Counted from the stretch's first letter, positions 54,559 to 62,762 are shown. The stretch: 64,000 nt of DNA from Roseimaritima ulvae (GCF_008065135.1 NZ_CP042914.1:4569404-4633403); one strand, 5' to 3'. The notes: a model not told the origin generated them from the letters alone. Numbers and translations are program-made.

Positions 54559-55221
54559 TTGAGCAACGAGACTGCAAAGACAAACACTGTCGACGACGTT
54601 GATTTGGCTCTTCGGCTAATGGATGACGATGAGTCTGCGCTCGCAGAAATCCTTACTCAATATGGTGCAAGTATTATTGGCTTTTTAGTTGCCAAGTACG
54701 ATGACTTCGATCACGCGGATGCCCAAGATGTCCTGAGCATCGCTATCGGAAAGCTCTGGAAGCGACGCCATCAGTACAAGGAGGAAGACGGTAGGCTGCG
54801 ACCATACCTTTTCAAGATCGCTGACAATACGGCCAAAGACATATTTAGGACAGGCTGGAAGCAGGCACAACAACTACCAGTCGATTTTGGCGAAGACAAC
54901 AATCTTGACTTGCTCGCAGAGGATTTGTCGCCCGCCGGCGAGACCAAACGCCAACGCAAAGACCGAGATAAGAGAAGGGCAAATGAAATAGCTGACTTAA
55001 AAGCGATCATTAGCCAGTTACCCGAGAAGGAACAACAAATTGTCTGGTCAGATGCCCACGCCAAAGACCGTGTGTCTGACTCGGGGAGACTGGCCGACGA
55101 ACTCGGAATCGCATTGGGCTCCGTCCGTGGCTACCGAAGTCGGGCGTGGAAAACGATTCGCTCCAAAATGAAAGAGCTTGGATACGAGCTGCCACCAGAG
55201 GGAGAGACTGATGGCAAATAA
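54559..55221 (+). CDS. Sigma-70 family (ECF-like) RNA polymerase sigma factor
   Basis: A 220-residue protein starting at a TTG codon (54559). Region 2 is visible as a helical stretch with DAQDVLSIAIGKLWKRR and GRLRPYLFKIADNTAKD. Region 4 carries LPEKEQQIVW and the helix-turn-helix RLADELGIALGSVRGYRSRAW. A charged linker (AGETKRQRKDRDKRR) lies between. It should direct transcription of a specific set of promoters. It is divergent from the pAgo operon and overlaps the next small gene by 11 bases, so it is probably the first gene of a three-gene operon. Confidence 0.87.
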   Translation: MSNETAKTNTVDDVDLALRLMDDDESALAEILTQYGASIIGFLVAKYDDFDHADAQDVLSIAIGKLWKRRHQYKEEDGRLRPYLFKIADNTAKDIFRTGWKQAQQLPVDFGEDNNLDLLAEDLSPAGETKRQRKDRDKRRANEIADLKAIISQLPEKEQQIVWSDAHAKDRVSDSGRLADELGIALGSVRGYRSRAWKTIRSKMKELGYELPPEGETDGK

Positions 55222-55573
55222 AAAGAACATGAAAGACTACCTGCACCGAATGCTTGTGCCACCGGGATTCAGACCGCAGTCAGATGAAGATATTGAAAAA
55301 GTGCTGGATGCTTTCGATGACGGCCCGCTCGATTCGGAACTCGTCGAACGCATCCTTGACAAATCAAAGGGTGAGATCCGACGCAGTTATGATTCGGTGG
55401 CTTTTGAGACCACCAGTACTGTTCAAGACGGAGCCGAGTCGGAAGAGTTGTTGGCGCTGCATCGGTCGGAGGGCGATGTGGAGTCAGACGATGTGAAAAA
55501 GAAGCTTGAGGAGTATCGTCAGCAAGCGAAAGGGCAAGATGTCGATGACGAAACAGAAAACGATGATGATTGA
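55211..55573 (+). CDS. Small acidic protein between sigma factor and ImmA-like protease
   Basis: A 120-residue cytoplasmic protein starting at 55211 inside the sigma gene's end. It is strongly acidic with a helical N-terminal part (DEDIEKVLDAFDDG, ELVERILDKSKGEI) and a very acidic end (DVDDETENDDD). It has no zinc finger or membrane segment. Its place in the operon suggests an inhibitor of the sigma factor that the protease encoded next could remove; that is inference. It overlaps the protease gene by 35 bases. Confidence 0.68.
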   Translation: MANKKNMKDYLHRMLVPPGFRPQSDEDIEKVLDAFDDGPLDSELVERILDKSKGEIRRSYDSVAFETTSTVQDGAESEELLALHRSEGDVESDDVKKKLEEYRQQAKGQDVDDETENDDD

Positions 55574-56432
55574 ATTTAGATTTGAACAGGCGAAGCTGCG
55601 GAAGGCCACTGAATTGGGTGAACAAATCGCCAAGGAGGCGGGCTTTCTGAAGCCACCAGTCGATCCGTTTGTAGTCATCAGGAACGAGCAGGGAAGAATC
55701 AAGCACTTTGGAGACAACTTCGGCAGTGATTTTGATGGACGCCTTGAGTTTCAACGTCCCAGTTTTCTGCTGTTCTACAACACGAAGTACGACGAATGGT
55801 CGCATGCTGGAAAGCATCATCCGAAGGTGTCGTTTACGATTGGCCACGAACTCGGGCACTATTTCCAAGAGCACCATCGCAGCTATTTGATGGGTGGAGG
55901 AGGTGCCCACGGATCATTAACCGAGTTTCAATCCAACCGAATGGTTGAACGGGAAGCCGACAGCTTTTCAAGCGGATTGCTGATGCCAAAGTTTCTATTG
56001 GGCAAGATAGTCAACCGCGCGGCCCCAACGCTCGACGCAGTAAAACAAGCACGCGACATGTTTCAAGTTTCCCTGACCAGCATGCTTGTGCGATGGGTGC
56101 AGCTTTGTGATTTCCCTTGTGCAGTGGCTTCGATTCGTGGCGAAAAAGTTGGGTGGGGATACTGCTCGACGGGATTCAAGAATGTGGGCATATATCAGAT
56201 CATCCGAGGCACTCGAGTGTCGTCTCGGAACGCTAAAGAATTCATCTCGCAAGACTCGAGTTTTACAAACTTCCGAGAGGGCAGTGGATACAGCGACATT
56301 TCCCGCTGGGTTGGAAATGCAAATCAGAAATGTGTAGTCACTGAGCAATATCTTGTTGTGCCCAGTACACAACAGATGCTGGTCTTTTTGACGGCTGAAG
56401 AGGAGGATATCGCCAACGATCGAGATTGGTAA
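55539..56432 (+). CDS. ImmA/IrrE-family (M78) metallopeptidase
   Basis: A 297-residue protein. The start at 55539 has AAAGGG upstream. The zinc site is GHELGHYFQ (His103, Glu104, His107), with EREADSFSSGLLMP giving the third ligand around residues 139-141. The C-terminal part (about 175-297) is an extra domain of unknown type containing SRWVGNANQKC. ImmA/IrrE proteases cleave repressors in response to DNA damage or other signals, as ImmA does in ICEBs1 and IrrE/PprI in Deinococcus. Here it would act on the sigma factor or the small acidic protein. Confidence 0.87.
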   Translation: MSMTKQKTMMIEFRFEQAKLRKATELGEQIAKEAGFLKPPVDPFVVIRNEQGRIKHFGDNFGSDFDGRLEFQRPSFLLFYNTKYDEWSHAGKHHPKVSFTIGHELGHYFQEHHRSYLMGGGGAHGSLTEFQSNRMVEREADSFSSGLLMPKFLLGKIVNRAAPTLDAVKQARDMFQVSLTSMLVRWVQLCDFPCAVASIRGEKVGWGYCSTGFKNVGIYQIIRGTRVSSRNAKEFISQDSSFTNFREGSGYSDISRWVGNANQKCVVTEQYLVVPSTQQMLVFLTAEEEDIANDRDW

Positions 56433-57131
56433 TCAACTCAGTCCGCACGCTTCGGTGGCCGACGCCGGTGCATTCGATATCCCTGCCGGTCGCTGAAACC
56501 AGAACCGTCCAAACAGGTCGCGCTACGAAGCTGAGGTTTATGCGAACGAAGCTCAATCCGGTTGATCTGCATCCGCCTTGGGCGATGCCCACCAGCCATA
56601 AAAACCACGTTCCTTTGTCTGTTCTCGTTAGAAGCAGCGGCTGGATTTGCATGATGCAAGCCGGTACGCCGAAATTGCGGTCACCTGCCCAATGGAGATT
56701 GCCATTTGGTCCTGCCGGCGCCATTCGTTGCTCGAATGCAACGACGCGGCAATCGTGAACGGGGATGTCTCCGTGGCTGAGGCCCCGGAGTGTGGCCAAG
56801 TGATCCCAGTCAACGAAAACAATGATAAAGACTGAGAATGCAACGTCGGCTGTGTACGTACAGCGGTCAACACCTTGGCCGCGGGCAGTGGGCATCAATG
56901 GCCAAATGGAACGTCCTCAGCTGATTCCAACCGGATCCGCCGACGTAGACGCCATCGTGTTGACATCGACCGGTCTAGCAGAGTCGCTCGATCCGTTGGG
57001 GTCTGTGGCAGCTGGAGAGCTCCCGTATTTTTGTCCACACTATTTACGTATTTAGTGAATTCGGCCTCAGTGGCTGGGGTTGATTCTCTGTAATTGCTTC
57101 ATGATAGGGTGAGTTGTCACGGCTGGTAGCT
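56433..57131. other. Intergenic region, no supported gene
   Basis: Nearly 700 bases separate the ImmA-like gene from the terminator of the ubiquitin-like cluster. Open frames exist on both strands, but none shows a known motif, good start or consistent coding pattern. It may be degenerate coding sequence. Confidence 0.4.
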
Positions 57132-57175
57132 AAAAAAAGCCCGCCGCCCCCGAAGGGGCGGCGAGCTGTGGCTTT
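57132..57175 (-). terminator. Rho-independent terminator of the ubiquitin-like cluster
   Basis: GCCGCCCC and GGGGCGGC (57143-57150 and 57155-57162) form a stem with a four-base loop. On the minus strand it is followed by GGGCTTTTTTT (plus-strand A-run at 57132-57138). It ends transcription of the minus-strand genes that finish at 57240. Confidence 0.88.
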
Positions 57176-57239
57176 CGTCGTCACGTCTCTACAGGCCGCA
57201 CTGAGGATCGTCTGGCAGACAAGCTTAGCCGCGTTACAC

Positions 57240-57644
57240 TCAGGCAGGCGTTGGCGTTTTCAACTCGTCGATCATCGTCGAGGCTTCGCTGATCGACAGC
57301 TCGGACACTCGGGAGACGCTGAAGCGATCGTGCAGAACGCCATCAAGCTCAACCCCCTGACGCCGCGCGATCGCGTGAATGGCCTTCACCTGCTTCTCGG
57401 TGGCGAGTCGTTTTCCGCTGCCCAAGCTTCTGCCAGTAGCGGCGGTAGATCCAGAAGGTACGCCGCCGCCCGAATCCTGCGTCTGGCAATCGGTGCGACG
57501 CACCACAGCGTCGCATTGCCGTACGGTCTGCACCATCCGATCAAGGGCGACTTGGTCAATCGTTTCCACCTCGAACTCGGCTCCGCAGCGGACGGCGTTC
57601 GAGTTGGCCGTGGGAGAACCCGCGACGGATACTGAGATTCTCAT
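57240..57644 (-). CDS. Small protein with C-terminal TEKQ-type helical module
   Basis: A 134-residue protein with GGAG upstream of the ATG. The N-terminal half has no recognised fold and includes a Gly/Ser linker (SGGGVPSGSTAATGRS). The C-terminal part, ATEKQVKAIHAIARRQGVEL and then LSISEASTMIDELK, is a helical module seen at the ends of various mobile-element and recombination proteins. It is the last gene of the cluster, 46 bases after the E1-like gene. Its role in the conjugation system is unknown. Confidence 0.65.
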   Translation of the reverse strand: MRISVSVAGSPTANSNAVRCGAEFEVETIDQVALDRMVQTVRQCDAVVRRTDCQTQDSGGGVPSGSTAATGRSLGSGKRLATEKQVKAIHAIARRQGVELDGVLHDRFSVSRVSELSISEASTMIDELKTPTPA

Positions 57645-57690
57645 CGTTTACTCCGTGAATAGGGATAGGGACGCAGTGGCAACGCTGCCG

Positions 57691-58374
57691 CTACTGAATA
57701 ACCAACTCGCTGGCGAGAAGATTAAGCACCAGATCCTGCTCCAGCGGCAGGTCACGCAGCCAGCGCGTGAACTGATGAACCATCAGCCCGGCGGCGATAG
57801 ACGCCGTATAGATGGTACTTTTAGATGTACACGAACCGGCTTGGGCATTTGACTGGTCAAACAGAGTTGACTCGTATCCACTGTCCGTCGCCAGCTCCGT
57901 TGCCGACAAGACACGGATCACTTCGCCCAGCATCCGGCCATCAACCCAGAGCTTGCATCGGCTGCGCATGGAACGCCAAATCGCGGCCCGGGCCGAAATC
58001 GAATCGACGCAGCAAAACACGACTTCCCCAAGCGTTTGCGTGGGACGAAACCGGTCGATGATGTAGTGCTGCTCGATGGACGAGTCAATCCGCTCCACTT
58101 CCAGCATCGTCGCGACCACTTTGGCTTCACCAATCTCGCTGGACCGGTAGCCCTGTGTGGTGACGTTGGTGGTCTCGACGACATCGAAGTCGATCAATTG
58201 CAGACGCTTTACGCCCATGGATGCGAGCTGAATTGCAACCTGCCGGCCAATCGCCCCGACACCGATGACGGTCACCATTTGATCCTCCAGCTGGTCACGC
58301 GGCACCAGGTCAGCTTGCCGGCTGAAACGGTCGGACGCGCCGGTCACGATGCCACCCATTCGCTCATCTCCCAT
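57691..58374 (-). CDS. E1-like ThiF-family Ubl-activating enzyme
   Basis: A 227-residue protein (the start at 58374 or the Met at 58359 are both possible and overlap the JAMM gene). It has the Rossmann nucleotide loop [14 protein letters not shown], the following acid strand [10 protein letters not shown], the TTNVTTQGY segment where E1 proteins carry the ATP-binding residues, and [20 protein letters not shown] near the end, the usual place of a conserved Cys. It should adenylate the C-terminus of the Ubl encoded upstream and pass it to the E2. It is a minimal E1 without extra domains. Confidence 0.87.
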   Translation of the reverse strand: MGDERMGGIVTGASDRFSRQADLVPRDQLEDQMVTVIGVGAIGRQVAIQLASMGVKRLQLIDFDVVETTNVTTQGYRSSEIGEAKVVATMLEVERIDSSIEQHYIIDRFRPTQTLGEVVFCCVDSISARAAIWRSMRSRCKLWVDGRMLGEVIRVLSATELATDSGYESTLFDQSNAQAGSCTSKSTIYTASIAAGLMVHQFTRWLRDLPLEQDLVLNLLASELVIQ

Positions 58375-59048
58375 GGCTCGAGGTTTTTCGGCGGCTCGTA
58401 GCGCTCCGGCGATTCGCTTCGTAGGTGACGAACGTCGTCGCCCAAAAACGGATTGAAACGGTTCGCAAACGGATCTAGCACGCTCACCGTGCGCTGGTAC
58501 TCCGCTTCCCAACTGTCATGATCCGCCGAGGCAAACGGCATCGAATAGTCGATTCCATGCTGCAGCGAGACTTCCGCTCCAGGGCCGGCCGTCAGCCGCA
58601 AGCGTCCATACGTAGCACCACATCTTGCCAGGATGAACATCACCGCCCAGTCGGTAGCTCCGAAACAGCGGTCGAACGTTTCCTCGTCGGTGCCACTGGG
58701 AAGGGGGCAGGAACCAGGATGGGTATGAATCCACACCCGAGAAAACTGCTCTGGCACCCGCCCTGCGTCGACCTGATCATCAAAATAATCCGCCACCGCC
58801 GCATCCTCGAATTTGACGGTCACCACCGTGCAAGCCTGAGCGACCATGACAAAATCTTCGATCAGTAGCAAATCCTGCTGGCTGCTAATCCCGAATCCGC
58901 CGACTTCGGTGTTACCGAGGTCACGCAGGAACTTCAGTTTCGCCCAGGCGTAAGGGGTGAATCTCAGACGCTGTGCTGCATGTTGTTTCGGGCGTCGTCG
59001 CGTCCGTCTCCTTCTCCGTTTGTTGTTCTTCGTCGTGATGGCAAGCAT
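58344..59048 (-). CDS. JAMM/JAB metalloprotease (deubiquitinase-like)
   Basis: A 234-residue protein. The start at 59048 has GGAG upstream; a start at 59090 is also open. A basic N-terminus ([13 protein letters not shown]) precedes the JAB domain with all zinc-site residues: Glu48 (NTEVGGFG), WIHTHPG (His108, His110), Ser118 and Asp121 (SGTDEE). It should cleave the Ubl precursor or remove Ubl from targets. Its 5' end overlaps the E2-RING gene by 128 bases, an unusually long overlap. The C-terminal 60 residues are a separate extension. Confidence 0.87.
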   Translation of the reverse strand: MLAITTKNNKRRRRRTRRRPKQHAAQRLRFTPYAWAKLKFLRDLGNTEVGGFGISSQQDLLLIEDFVMVAQACTVVTVKFEDAAVADYFDDQVDAGRVPEQFSRVWIHTHPGSCPLPSGTDEETFDRCFGATDWAVMFILARCGATYGRLRLTAGPGAEVSLQHGIDYSMPFASADHDSWEAEYQRTVSVLDPFANRFNPFLGDDVRHLRSESPERYEPPKNLEPWEMSEWVAS

Positions 59049-59994
59049 CGCATTTATTCTCCGTGAGGCAGTCTTTACAAAAGGATTCATTGCAGCGGTT
59101 GCAGCTACTCAAGCAGCTGCCGCACAACCGGCTATCGCAGCCTTCGCACATCTCCGTGCAATCGCTGCAAAAAGCGTCGTCGCAGCCACTGCAGCCATTG
59201 CTGCATTCGCTACAGGTTCGTTCTCGGCAACTGCTACAGGAGCAGCATTCGTGGTCGTCATAGATACCGCCACAGTCTCTGCATTCCACACCGAACCAGT
59301 CCTTGAGGGGCGTGTAGGCACTGTGGCGGTTGTAGGTCTGCAAAACCTGGTGAACGATGACGAAGAAGTCGAAAATCCGACCGGAGGCCAGCGCGTGCAA
59401 AATCGGTTGCCGACCATCACCCTCGCAGAGCGATTCCGATTGAACGTGCGGGTGTGTAGTCGAGTCACAGGTGGCCGCGGGATGCGGATCCGTGGCGATC
59501 ACTCGGTATGAGCGAGACTCGCCGAGATAGTCACAGTCGAGCACAATCTGAAACGGCCCAAGGTACACTCCCTGCAGTTCGATCGGGCCGGTGGTCACGC
59601 TGAGCGTACGGCTCTTGGTGTGAAACTCGACCGCCTCGAATTCGGCTTCCAGAGCTTTCAGGTCATCCATGAGTTCTGGAACGGAAGCACCAAAACGAGC
59701 GGCGCCAATGTTCGGATCGTTGAATGCACTAAGAGCATCAAGCGACTCGTCGACGGATTCGCGAATCGTCTGTAGTGTGCGAACGATCTCTTGACGGAGC
59801 CGAGCGGCGGCAAGATGCCAGCCGCATTGGTTTGCCTGCCAGTGCATGCTTTGCAGCCGTCCCAGCCGCTGCATGGTGGTGATCGGCATAGGGACCGGCC
59901 GCACACGGGGCGAATTGCGTTGGATGACTGCCAGGATCTTGACCGCCATCCGGTATCGCTTCCGAGCCGCTGTGTGGGACGCTTGCCGGCTCAC
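58921..59994 (-). CDS. E2-like enzyme fused to a Cys-rich RING-like domain
   Basis: A 357-residue protein starting at GTG (59994), overlapping the Ubl stop by four bases (GTGA). An N-terminal helical part (1-125) is followed by an E2 fold (about 128-232): [14 protein letters not shown] matches the E2 active-site region, with Cys190 as the likely catalytic Cys, then [19 protein letters not shown]. Residues 238-318 hold 22 Cys in regular pairs (for example [24 protein letters not shown]), consistent with one or more RING-like treble clefs. E2 and E3 functions appear joined in one chain. The Thr/Glu-rich tail is disordered. Confidence 0.82.
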   Translation of the reverse strand: MSRQASHTAARKRYRMAVKILAVIQRNSPRVRPVPMPITTMQRLGRLQSMHWQANQCGWHLAAARLRQEIVRTLQTIRESVDESLDALSAFNDPNIGAARFGASVPELMDDLKALEAEFEAVEFHTKSRTLSVTTGPIELQGVYLGPFQIVLDCDYLGESRSYRVIATDPHPAATCDSTTHPHVQSESLCEGDGRQPILHALASGRIFDFFVIVHQVLQTYNRHSAYTPLKDWFGVECRDCGGIYDDHECCSCSSCRERTCSECSNGCSGCDDAFCSDCTEMCEGCDSRLCGSCLSSCNRCNESFCKDCLTENKCDACHHDEEQQTEKETDATTPETTCSTASEIHPLRLGETEVPA

Positions 59995-60215
59995 GACGTC
60001 GCTCCCTCGATCTTGGTGGGCGTGATCGAGATACGGTCGCCCTCCTGCAGCATCTGGTCGCGAGCGACCGGCAAGCGGTTAACTCGGATCAAATAATTCG
60101 CTTCTTTGCCCGCGCCGATCCGCTGTGCAAAGAGGTCTCCCACGGACGTACCGCTGTCGACATCGATGTAGTCAGCGAAGCCGGCACCATCATTGTTGAT
60201 CAATAAAACTTTCAT
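59991..60215 (-). CDS. Ubiquitin-like beta-grasp protein (Ubl)
   Basis: A 74-residue protein with AGGAAA upstream of the ATG at 60215. The pattern is that of a small beta-grasp (ThiS/MoaD/ubiquitin) fold: [53 protein letters not shown]. It lacks the usual terminal Gly-Gly and ends in EGATS, so the JAMM protease may trim it to a single Gly. It is the modifier handled by the E1, E2 and JAMM proteins encoded next. Confidence 0.82.
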   Translation of the reverse strand: MKVLLINNDGAGFADYIDVDSGTSVGDLFAQRIGAGKEANYLIRVNRLPVARDQMLQEGDRISITPTKIEGATS

Positions 60216-60313
60216 GATTCGTTTCCTGTGTGTAAGTGTTTGTGAGACGAGTGGGCCGTTATCTATCGCCGAGTCTGCACGATGCGGACCCGGCGACGAC
60301 CACGACGACAGTA

Positions 60314-60354
60314 CCGATGACCGGCAACACACCTAGCGTGCCGCCGGTCATCGG
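60314..60354. other. Hairpin between small gene and Ubl gene
   Basis: CCGATGACCGGC (60314-60325) pairs perfectly with GCCGGTCATCGG (60343-60354) across a 17-base loop. No T-run follows on the minus strand, so it is more likely an RNA-stability or processing element than a terminator. Confidence 0.6.
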
Positions 60355-60389
60355 GTTTGGTGGTGATTCGCTTTAGCGCGTTACGGCAC

Positions 60390-60596
60390 CTACCAGTCGA
60401 AGGACAAATGCGCATCGAGATCTTCCTGTGCGGCATGGAACGTGTCCCAGTCAATGACGTGGGGCCCGAGATCTTCAGCTTCCGGATCGTTGATCGGCTC
60501 AGCGGGATCGGCGATCAGGAAGCCAAGTCTCTTGATGGTGGCGACAGATTCACCCGTAACACGAGAAACGTTGCGGTATAGGTCGGATTGGTGCAT
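60390..60596 (-). CDS. Small conserved-looking protein of the ubiquitin-like cluster
   Basis: A 68-residue protein with a helical N-terminal part (SDLYRNVSRVTGESVATIKR) that could be a short helix-turn-helix-like or adaptor segment, then an acidic part ending DWDTFHAAQEDLDAHL. No family is recognised. It lies between two hairpins in the cluster, upstream of the Ubl gene. Confidence 0.6.
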   Translation of the reverse strand: MHQSDLYRNVSRVTGESVATIKRLGFLIADPAEPINDPEAEDLGPHVIDWDTFHAAQEDLDAHLSFDW

Positions 60597-60627
60597 GGAA
60601 CAGGTTCTCTATGGAGAGAGGTAGGGA

Positions 60628-60675
60628 AACGAAAAGAGCCCTCGCGAGTCTGCAAACGGGGACTGGCGAGGGCTC
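60628..60675 (-). terminator. Internal hairpin, possible partial terminator
   Basis: GAGCCCTCGC (60636-60645) pairs perfectly with GCGAGGGCTC (60666-60675), with an inner AGTC/GACT extension. On the minus strand it is followed by TTTTCGTTT. The broken T-run suggests partial termination inside the cluster, and the same TTTTCGT tail follows the hairpin at 62734-62762. Confidence 0.62.
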
Positions 60676-60694
60676 ACAAAAAGAAACAGGGGAT

Positions 60695-60970
60695 TCAGTC
60701 ATTCGAAGGGCTTGTCGCGCACCGCGGTACCAGCCAGTGTTCATGGAGCCATGCGACTTCCGCTCGCAGGGCCGCACTTCGGTTGGTAAACGGACCGAGT
60801 GTCGGTCCGTTTACCGGTGATAGGTCGGCCGTCCAGTGACCGTCTGCTGTCGGCTCCACATGAGAACCGCGTCGTATGGTCGGTCTGCCCAGCAGGTGCG
60901 GCTCCAGCAGCTCGCTATAAACCATCCGCACCATACCGCCTGGTTCGATGACCAGTTCGGTTTGACTCAT
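60695..60970 (-). CDS. Unrecognised small protein of the ubiquitin-like cluster
   Basis: A 91-residue protein, probably beta-rich at the start (TELVIEPGGMVRMVYSELL) and helical at the end (RSAALRAEVAWLHEHWL). The start overlaps the stop of the 319-residue protein gene by four bases (ATGA), so the two are translationally coupled. No family is recognised. Confidence 0.65.
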   Translation of the reverse strand: MSQTELVIEPGGMVRMVYSELLEPHLLGRPTIRRGSHVEPTADGHWTADLSPVNGPTLGPFTNRSAALRAEVAWLHEHWLVPRCATSPSND

Positions 60971-61926
60971 CGTGGCCTCCGCTGGATGTTGCGGCGGGGA
61001 CGGTCCACCATCCAGCCCTCCAGGGCCGCTTCAACGCGAGTCAATTCCTGCGACACGTTCTGACGTAACGACGGTTCACTGCGCAGTTGCTGCGGCGCCT
61101 TGCCGCCGATGATCTGACGAGCATCGGCGACCAGTCGGTTGAGCTGTTCATCAGAGCGAATGTTCAATCGCTGGAACCGATCGAAAAACTCCAACAGATT
61201 GGTTACCGCTGAATCGCGAAACACTTTGGGCTGACCTTCTTCTCCACCATGCAGCCGTTCAGCCAAATGGCTGACCAGCTGGGACAGTTCTTCGGCGAAC
61301 GTCTGCTCGGCAAGCTTCACCGCCTCGTCGAAACGGGTCTGCACTCGGGCACACTCGCTGTAGTAGAGCTGCGGGCTGACTTGCAGCAGATACGCCGGTG
61401 GATCACAGGACGGGTAGTCCCATTCGATGGCAAACTGCTCACGCAGGTCAGACGCATAGTCGCCCGCATCAAACAGATTGCCCAGACGCTCGCGTGCCTG
61501 GTCGACCAGCTCGCCGTAGTGCAGGTCGAGCTCCTCGACCACTGCAGCCAGCTCGCTCTTGATGCTGGTCAGCTGCAGATCGAACGTGCCGATGTCGCCA
61601 CGGCGGAGCAGTCGCATGCCGGGCTCGATGTACGGCAGAGTGCTGCGTTTCCAGTAGTCGACCGCTTGGGTCTTAACGGAGGTTGCCGCACGGAACGCCG
61701 GGTGAGTGGTGTCGAGCAGCTTTTTCGATGCACTGACCGATTTGATATCAGCGTCGAAAGTGCCTGCGGCTTTCCTCGTCTGATCCTGGCTGAGCGTCTT
61801 GCGGACGCCGGGCCATCGAATCCGCAAACGCACCGCTGTGGTTTCGGCCTGCAGCCGTTCGCCGACATCGGTGCGCGTGTCGGTGGACGCTGCAGCCTCA
61901 GTGTCCGAATGGAGTGTGGTACTCAT
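60967..61926 (-). CDS. Helical protein of unknown function in the ubiquitin-like cluster
   Basis: A 319-residue protein, almost wholly helical by composition, with segments such as ELAAVVEELDLHYGELVDQA and LAEQTFAEELSQLVSHLAER. It has no membrane segment or known catalytic motif. It might be a DUF3150-like protein, but this could not be confirmed. It begins after a terminator-like hairpin and is coupled to the 91-residue gene. It could be a target or scaffold of the conjugation system. Confidence 0.68.
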   Translation of the reverse strand: MSTTLHSDTEAAASTDTRTDVGERLQAETTAVRLRIRWPGVRKTLSQDQTRKAAGTFDADIKSVSASKKLLDTTHPAFRAATSVKTQAVDYWKRSTLPYIEPGMRLLRRGDIGTFDLQLTSIKSELAAVVEELDLHYGELVDQARERLGNLFDAGDYASDLREQFAIEWDYPSCDPPAYLLQVSPQLYYSECARVQTRFDEAVKLAEQTFAEELSQLVSHLAERLHGGEEGQPKVFRDSAVTNLLEFFDRFQRLNIRSDEQLNRLVADARQIIGGKAPQQLRSEPSLRQNVSQELTRVEAALEGWMVDRPRRNIQRRPR

Positions 61927-61965
61927 GGAAATCCTCTAAAAGGTTAAGAAAAGTAGAGACGCGAC

Positions 61966-62035
61966 ATTAAAAAACGCCCGGTCCGCAATCGTGCGAAGTG
62001 GGCGTTATGCACTCCTGCGTTTAAGCCAAACGCAG
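61966..62035 (-). terminator. Terminator plus second hairpin inside the cluster
   Basis: AACGCCC (61973-61979) pairs with GGGCGTT (62000-62006). On the minus strand the stem runs straight into a six-T stretch. A second hairpin, CTGCGTTT-AAGCC-AAACGCAG, lies at 62014-62034. They separate the small membrane proteins from the 319-residue gene. Confidence 0.72.
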
Positions 62036-62045
62036 CGATAGTCGA

Positions 62046-62558
62046 CTATTCGATGTGAGCATCAAGGCGTGAAGGCGGGATAGGGCGAGCACCTAGCTTC
62101 GGTAACTCCGCTTGCCTGGTGACCTCCGTAATTAACAAGTCGCACACCGTCTCGGTGTCGGGCGCCGGTTTGCGGGGCCAGACCAAGAAAGTCAACATCA
62201 ATACCGGCAATAAACAGGCGGCTAACAATCCCGTTTGTTGCAATGCCGTCGCTAGAATCGGCTCAACGTGACGCTGTGTAGCGATCGCTCGTCGATCACT
62301 TTCCAAAGCATCTCGCTGCCGTCCGATTTCAATGACCTCCGCCTGCATTTCTGATTGCATCGACAACCATTCCTGACGAGCCTTAGCGTCTTGCTCGACC
62401 AGTTCTCGAGACGCGGCAGTTGCGTCGGCTGGCATTGCGATGAACTCGTCAACCTGACTGCTGGTGAGGGGGGGCTGTTTGTCATCACAGCCCGCGTAGG
62501 TGATTAACACAAGGGTCGATGCCAGCGGGGTGTAAACGAATTTACTAATCTTCTTCAT
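62046..62558 (-). CDS. Membrane lipoprotein with coiled coil
   Basis: A 170-residue protein. A signal sequence with a Cys at the lipobox position (VLITYAGC) is followed by a coiled coil (about residues 50-98, RQEWLSMQSEMQAEVIEIGR and on). A membrane helix (about 108-128, LLAACLLPVLMLTFLVW) and a cytoplasmic-type tail follow. It overlaps the upstream small membrane gene by 14 bases. It places part of the ubiquitin-like system at the membrane; its function is unknown. Confidence 0.65.
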   Translation of the reverse strand: MKKISKFVYTPLASTLVLITYAGCDDKQPPLTSSQVDEFIAMPADATAASRELVEQDAKARQEWLSMQSEMQAEVIEIGRQRDALESDRRAIATQRHVEPILATALQQTGLLAACLLPVLMLTFLVWPRKPAPDTETVCDLLITEVTRQAELPKLGARPIPPSRLDAHIE

Positions 62559-62697
62559 CGTCGAGTGAACCTTTCTGCAATATCCGACTAAGTAGTTGTT
62601 GCAAGCCGGTGCGGTGACGCCGCTCGGTTAACACCAGAGCACCGGTGACCGCTAGCGCAACCGCGAGGAATGAAATGACCAATAACCAAACAATCAA
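62545..62697 (-). CDS. Very small membrane protein
   Basis: A 50-residue protein. The TTG at 62697 is chosen as the start because AAGGAG lies seven bases upstream; a longer frame upstream has no such site and crosses the terminator hairpin. One membrane helix (VWLLVISFLAVALAVTGALV) is followed by a charged tail (ERRHRTGLQQLLSRIL, ending DDEED). It overlaps the lipoprotein gene by 14 bases. The function is unknown. Confidence 0.6.
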   Translation of the reverse strand: MIVWLLVISFLAVALAVTGALVLTERRHRTGLQQLLSRILQKGSLDDEED

Positions 62698-62726
62698 CGG
62701 ATGGCTCCTTTTGTGGCGGTGTGTAA

Positions 62727-62762
62727 ACGAAAACAGGCCCGCCGATACACACGACGGACCTG
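62727..62762 (-). terminator. Hairpin terminator after the AAA+ gene
   Basis: On the minus-strand RNA, CAGGUCCGUCG pairs with CGGCGGGCCUG over 11 base pairs including two G-U pairs (DNA 62734-62744 and 62752-62762), followed by UUUUCGU. It separates the AAA+ gene from the small membrane protein genes. Confidence 0.68.

Noticed and set aside
56338-56898. Minus-strand frame of 186 codons overlapping the ImmA-like gene
   Set aside because: It overlaps the well-supported protease gene by almost 100 bases and shows no motif or ribosome site.
56426-57093. Plus-strand small frames after the ImmA-like gene
   Set aside because: Several short frames compete with one another and none shows a domain or good start; left as unannotated intergenic sequence.
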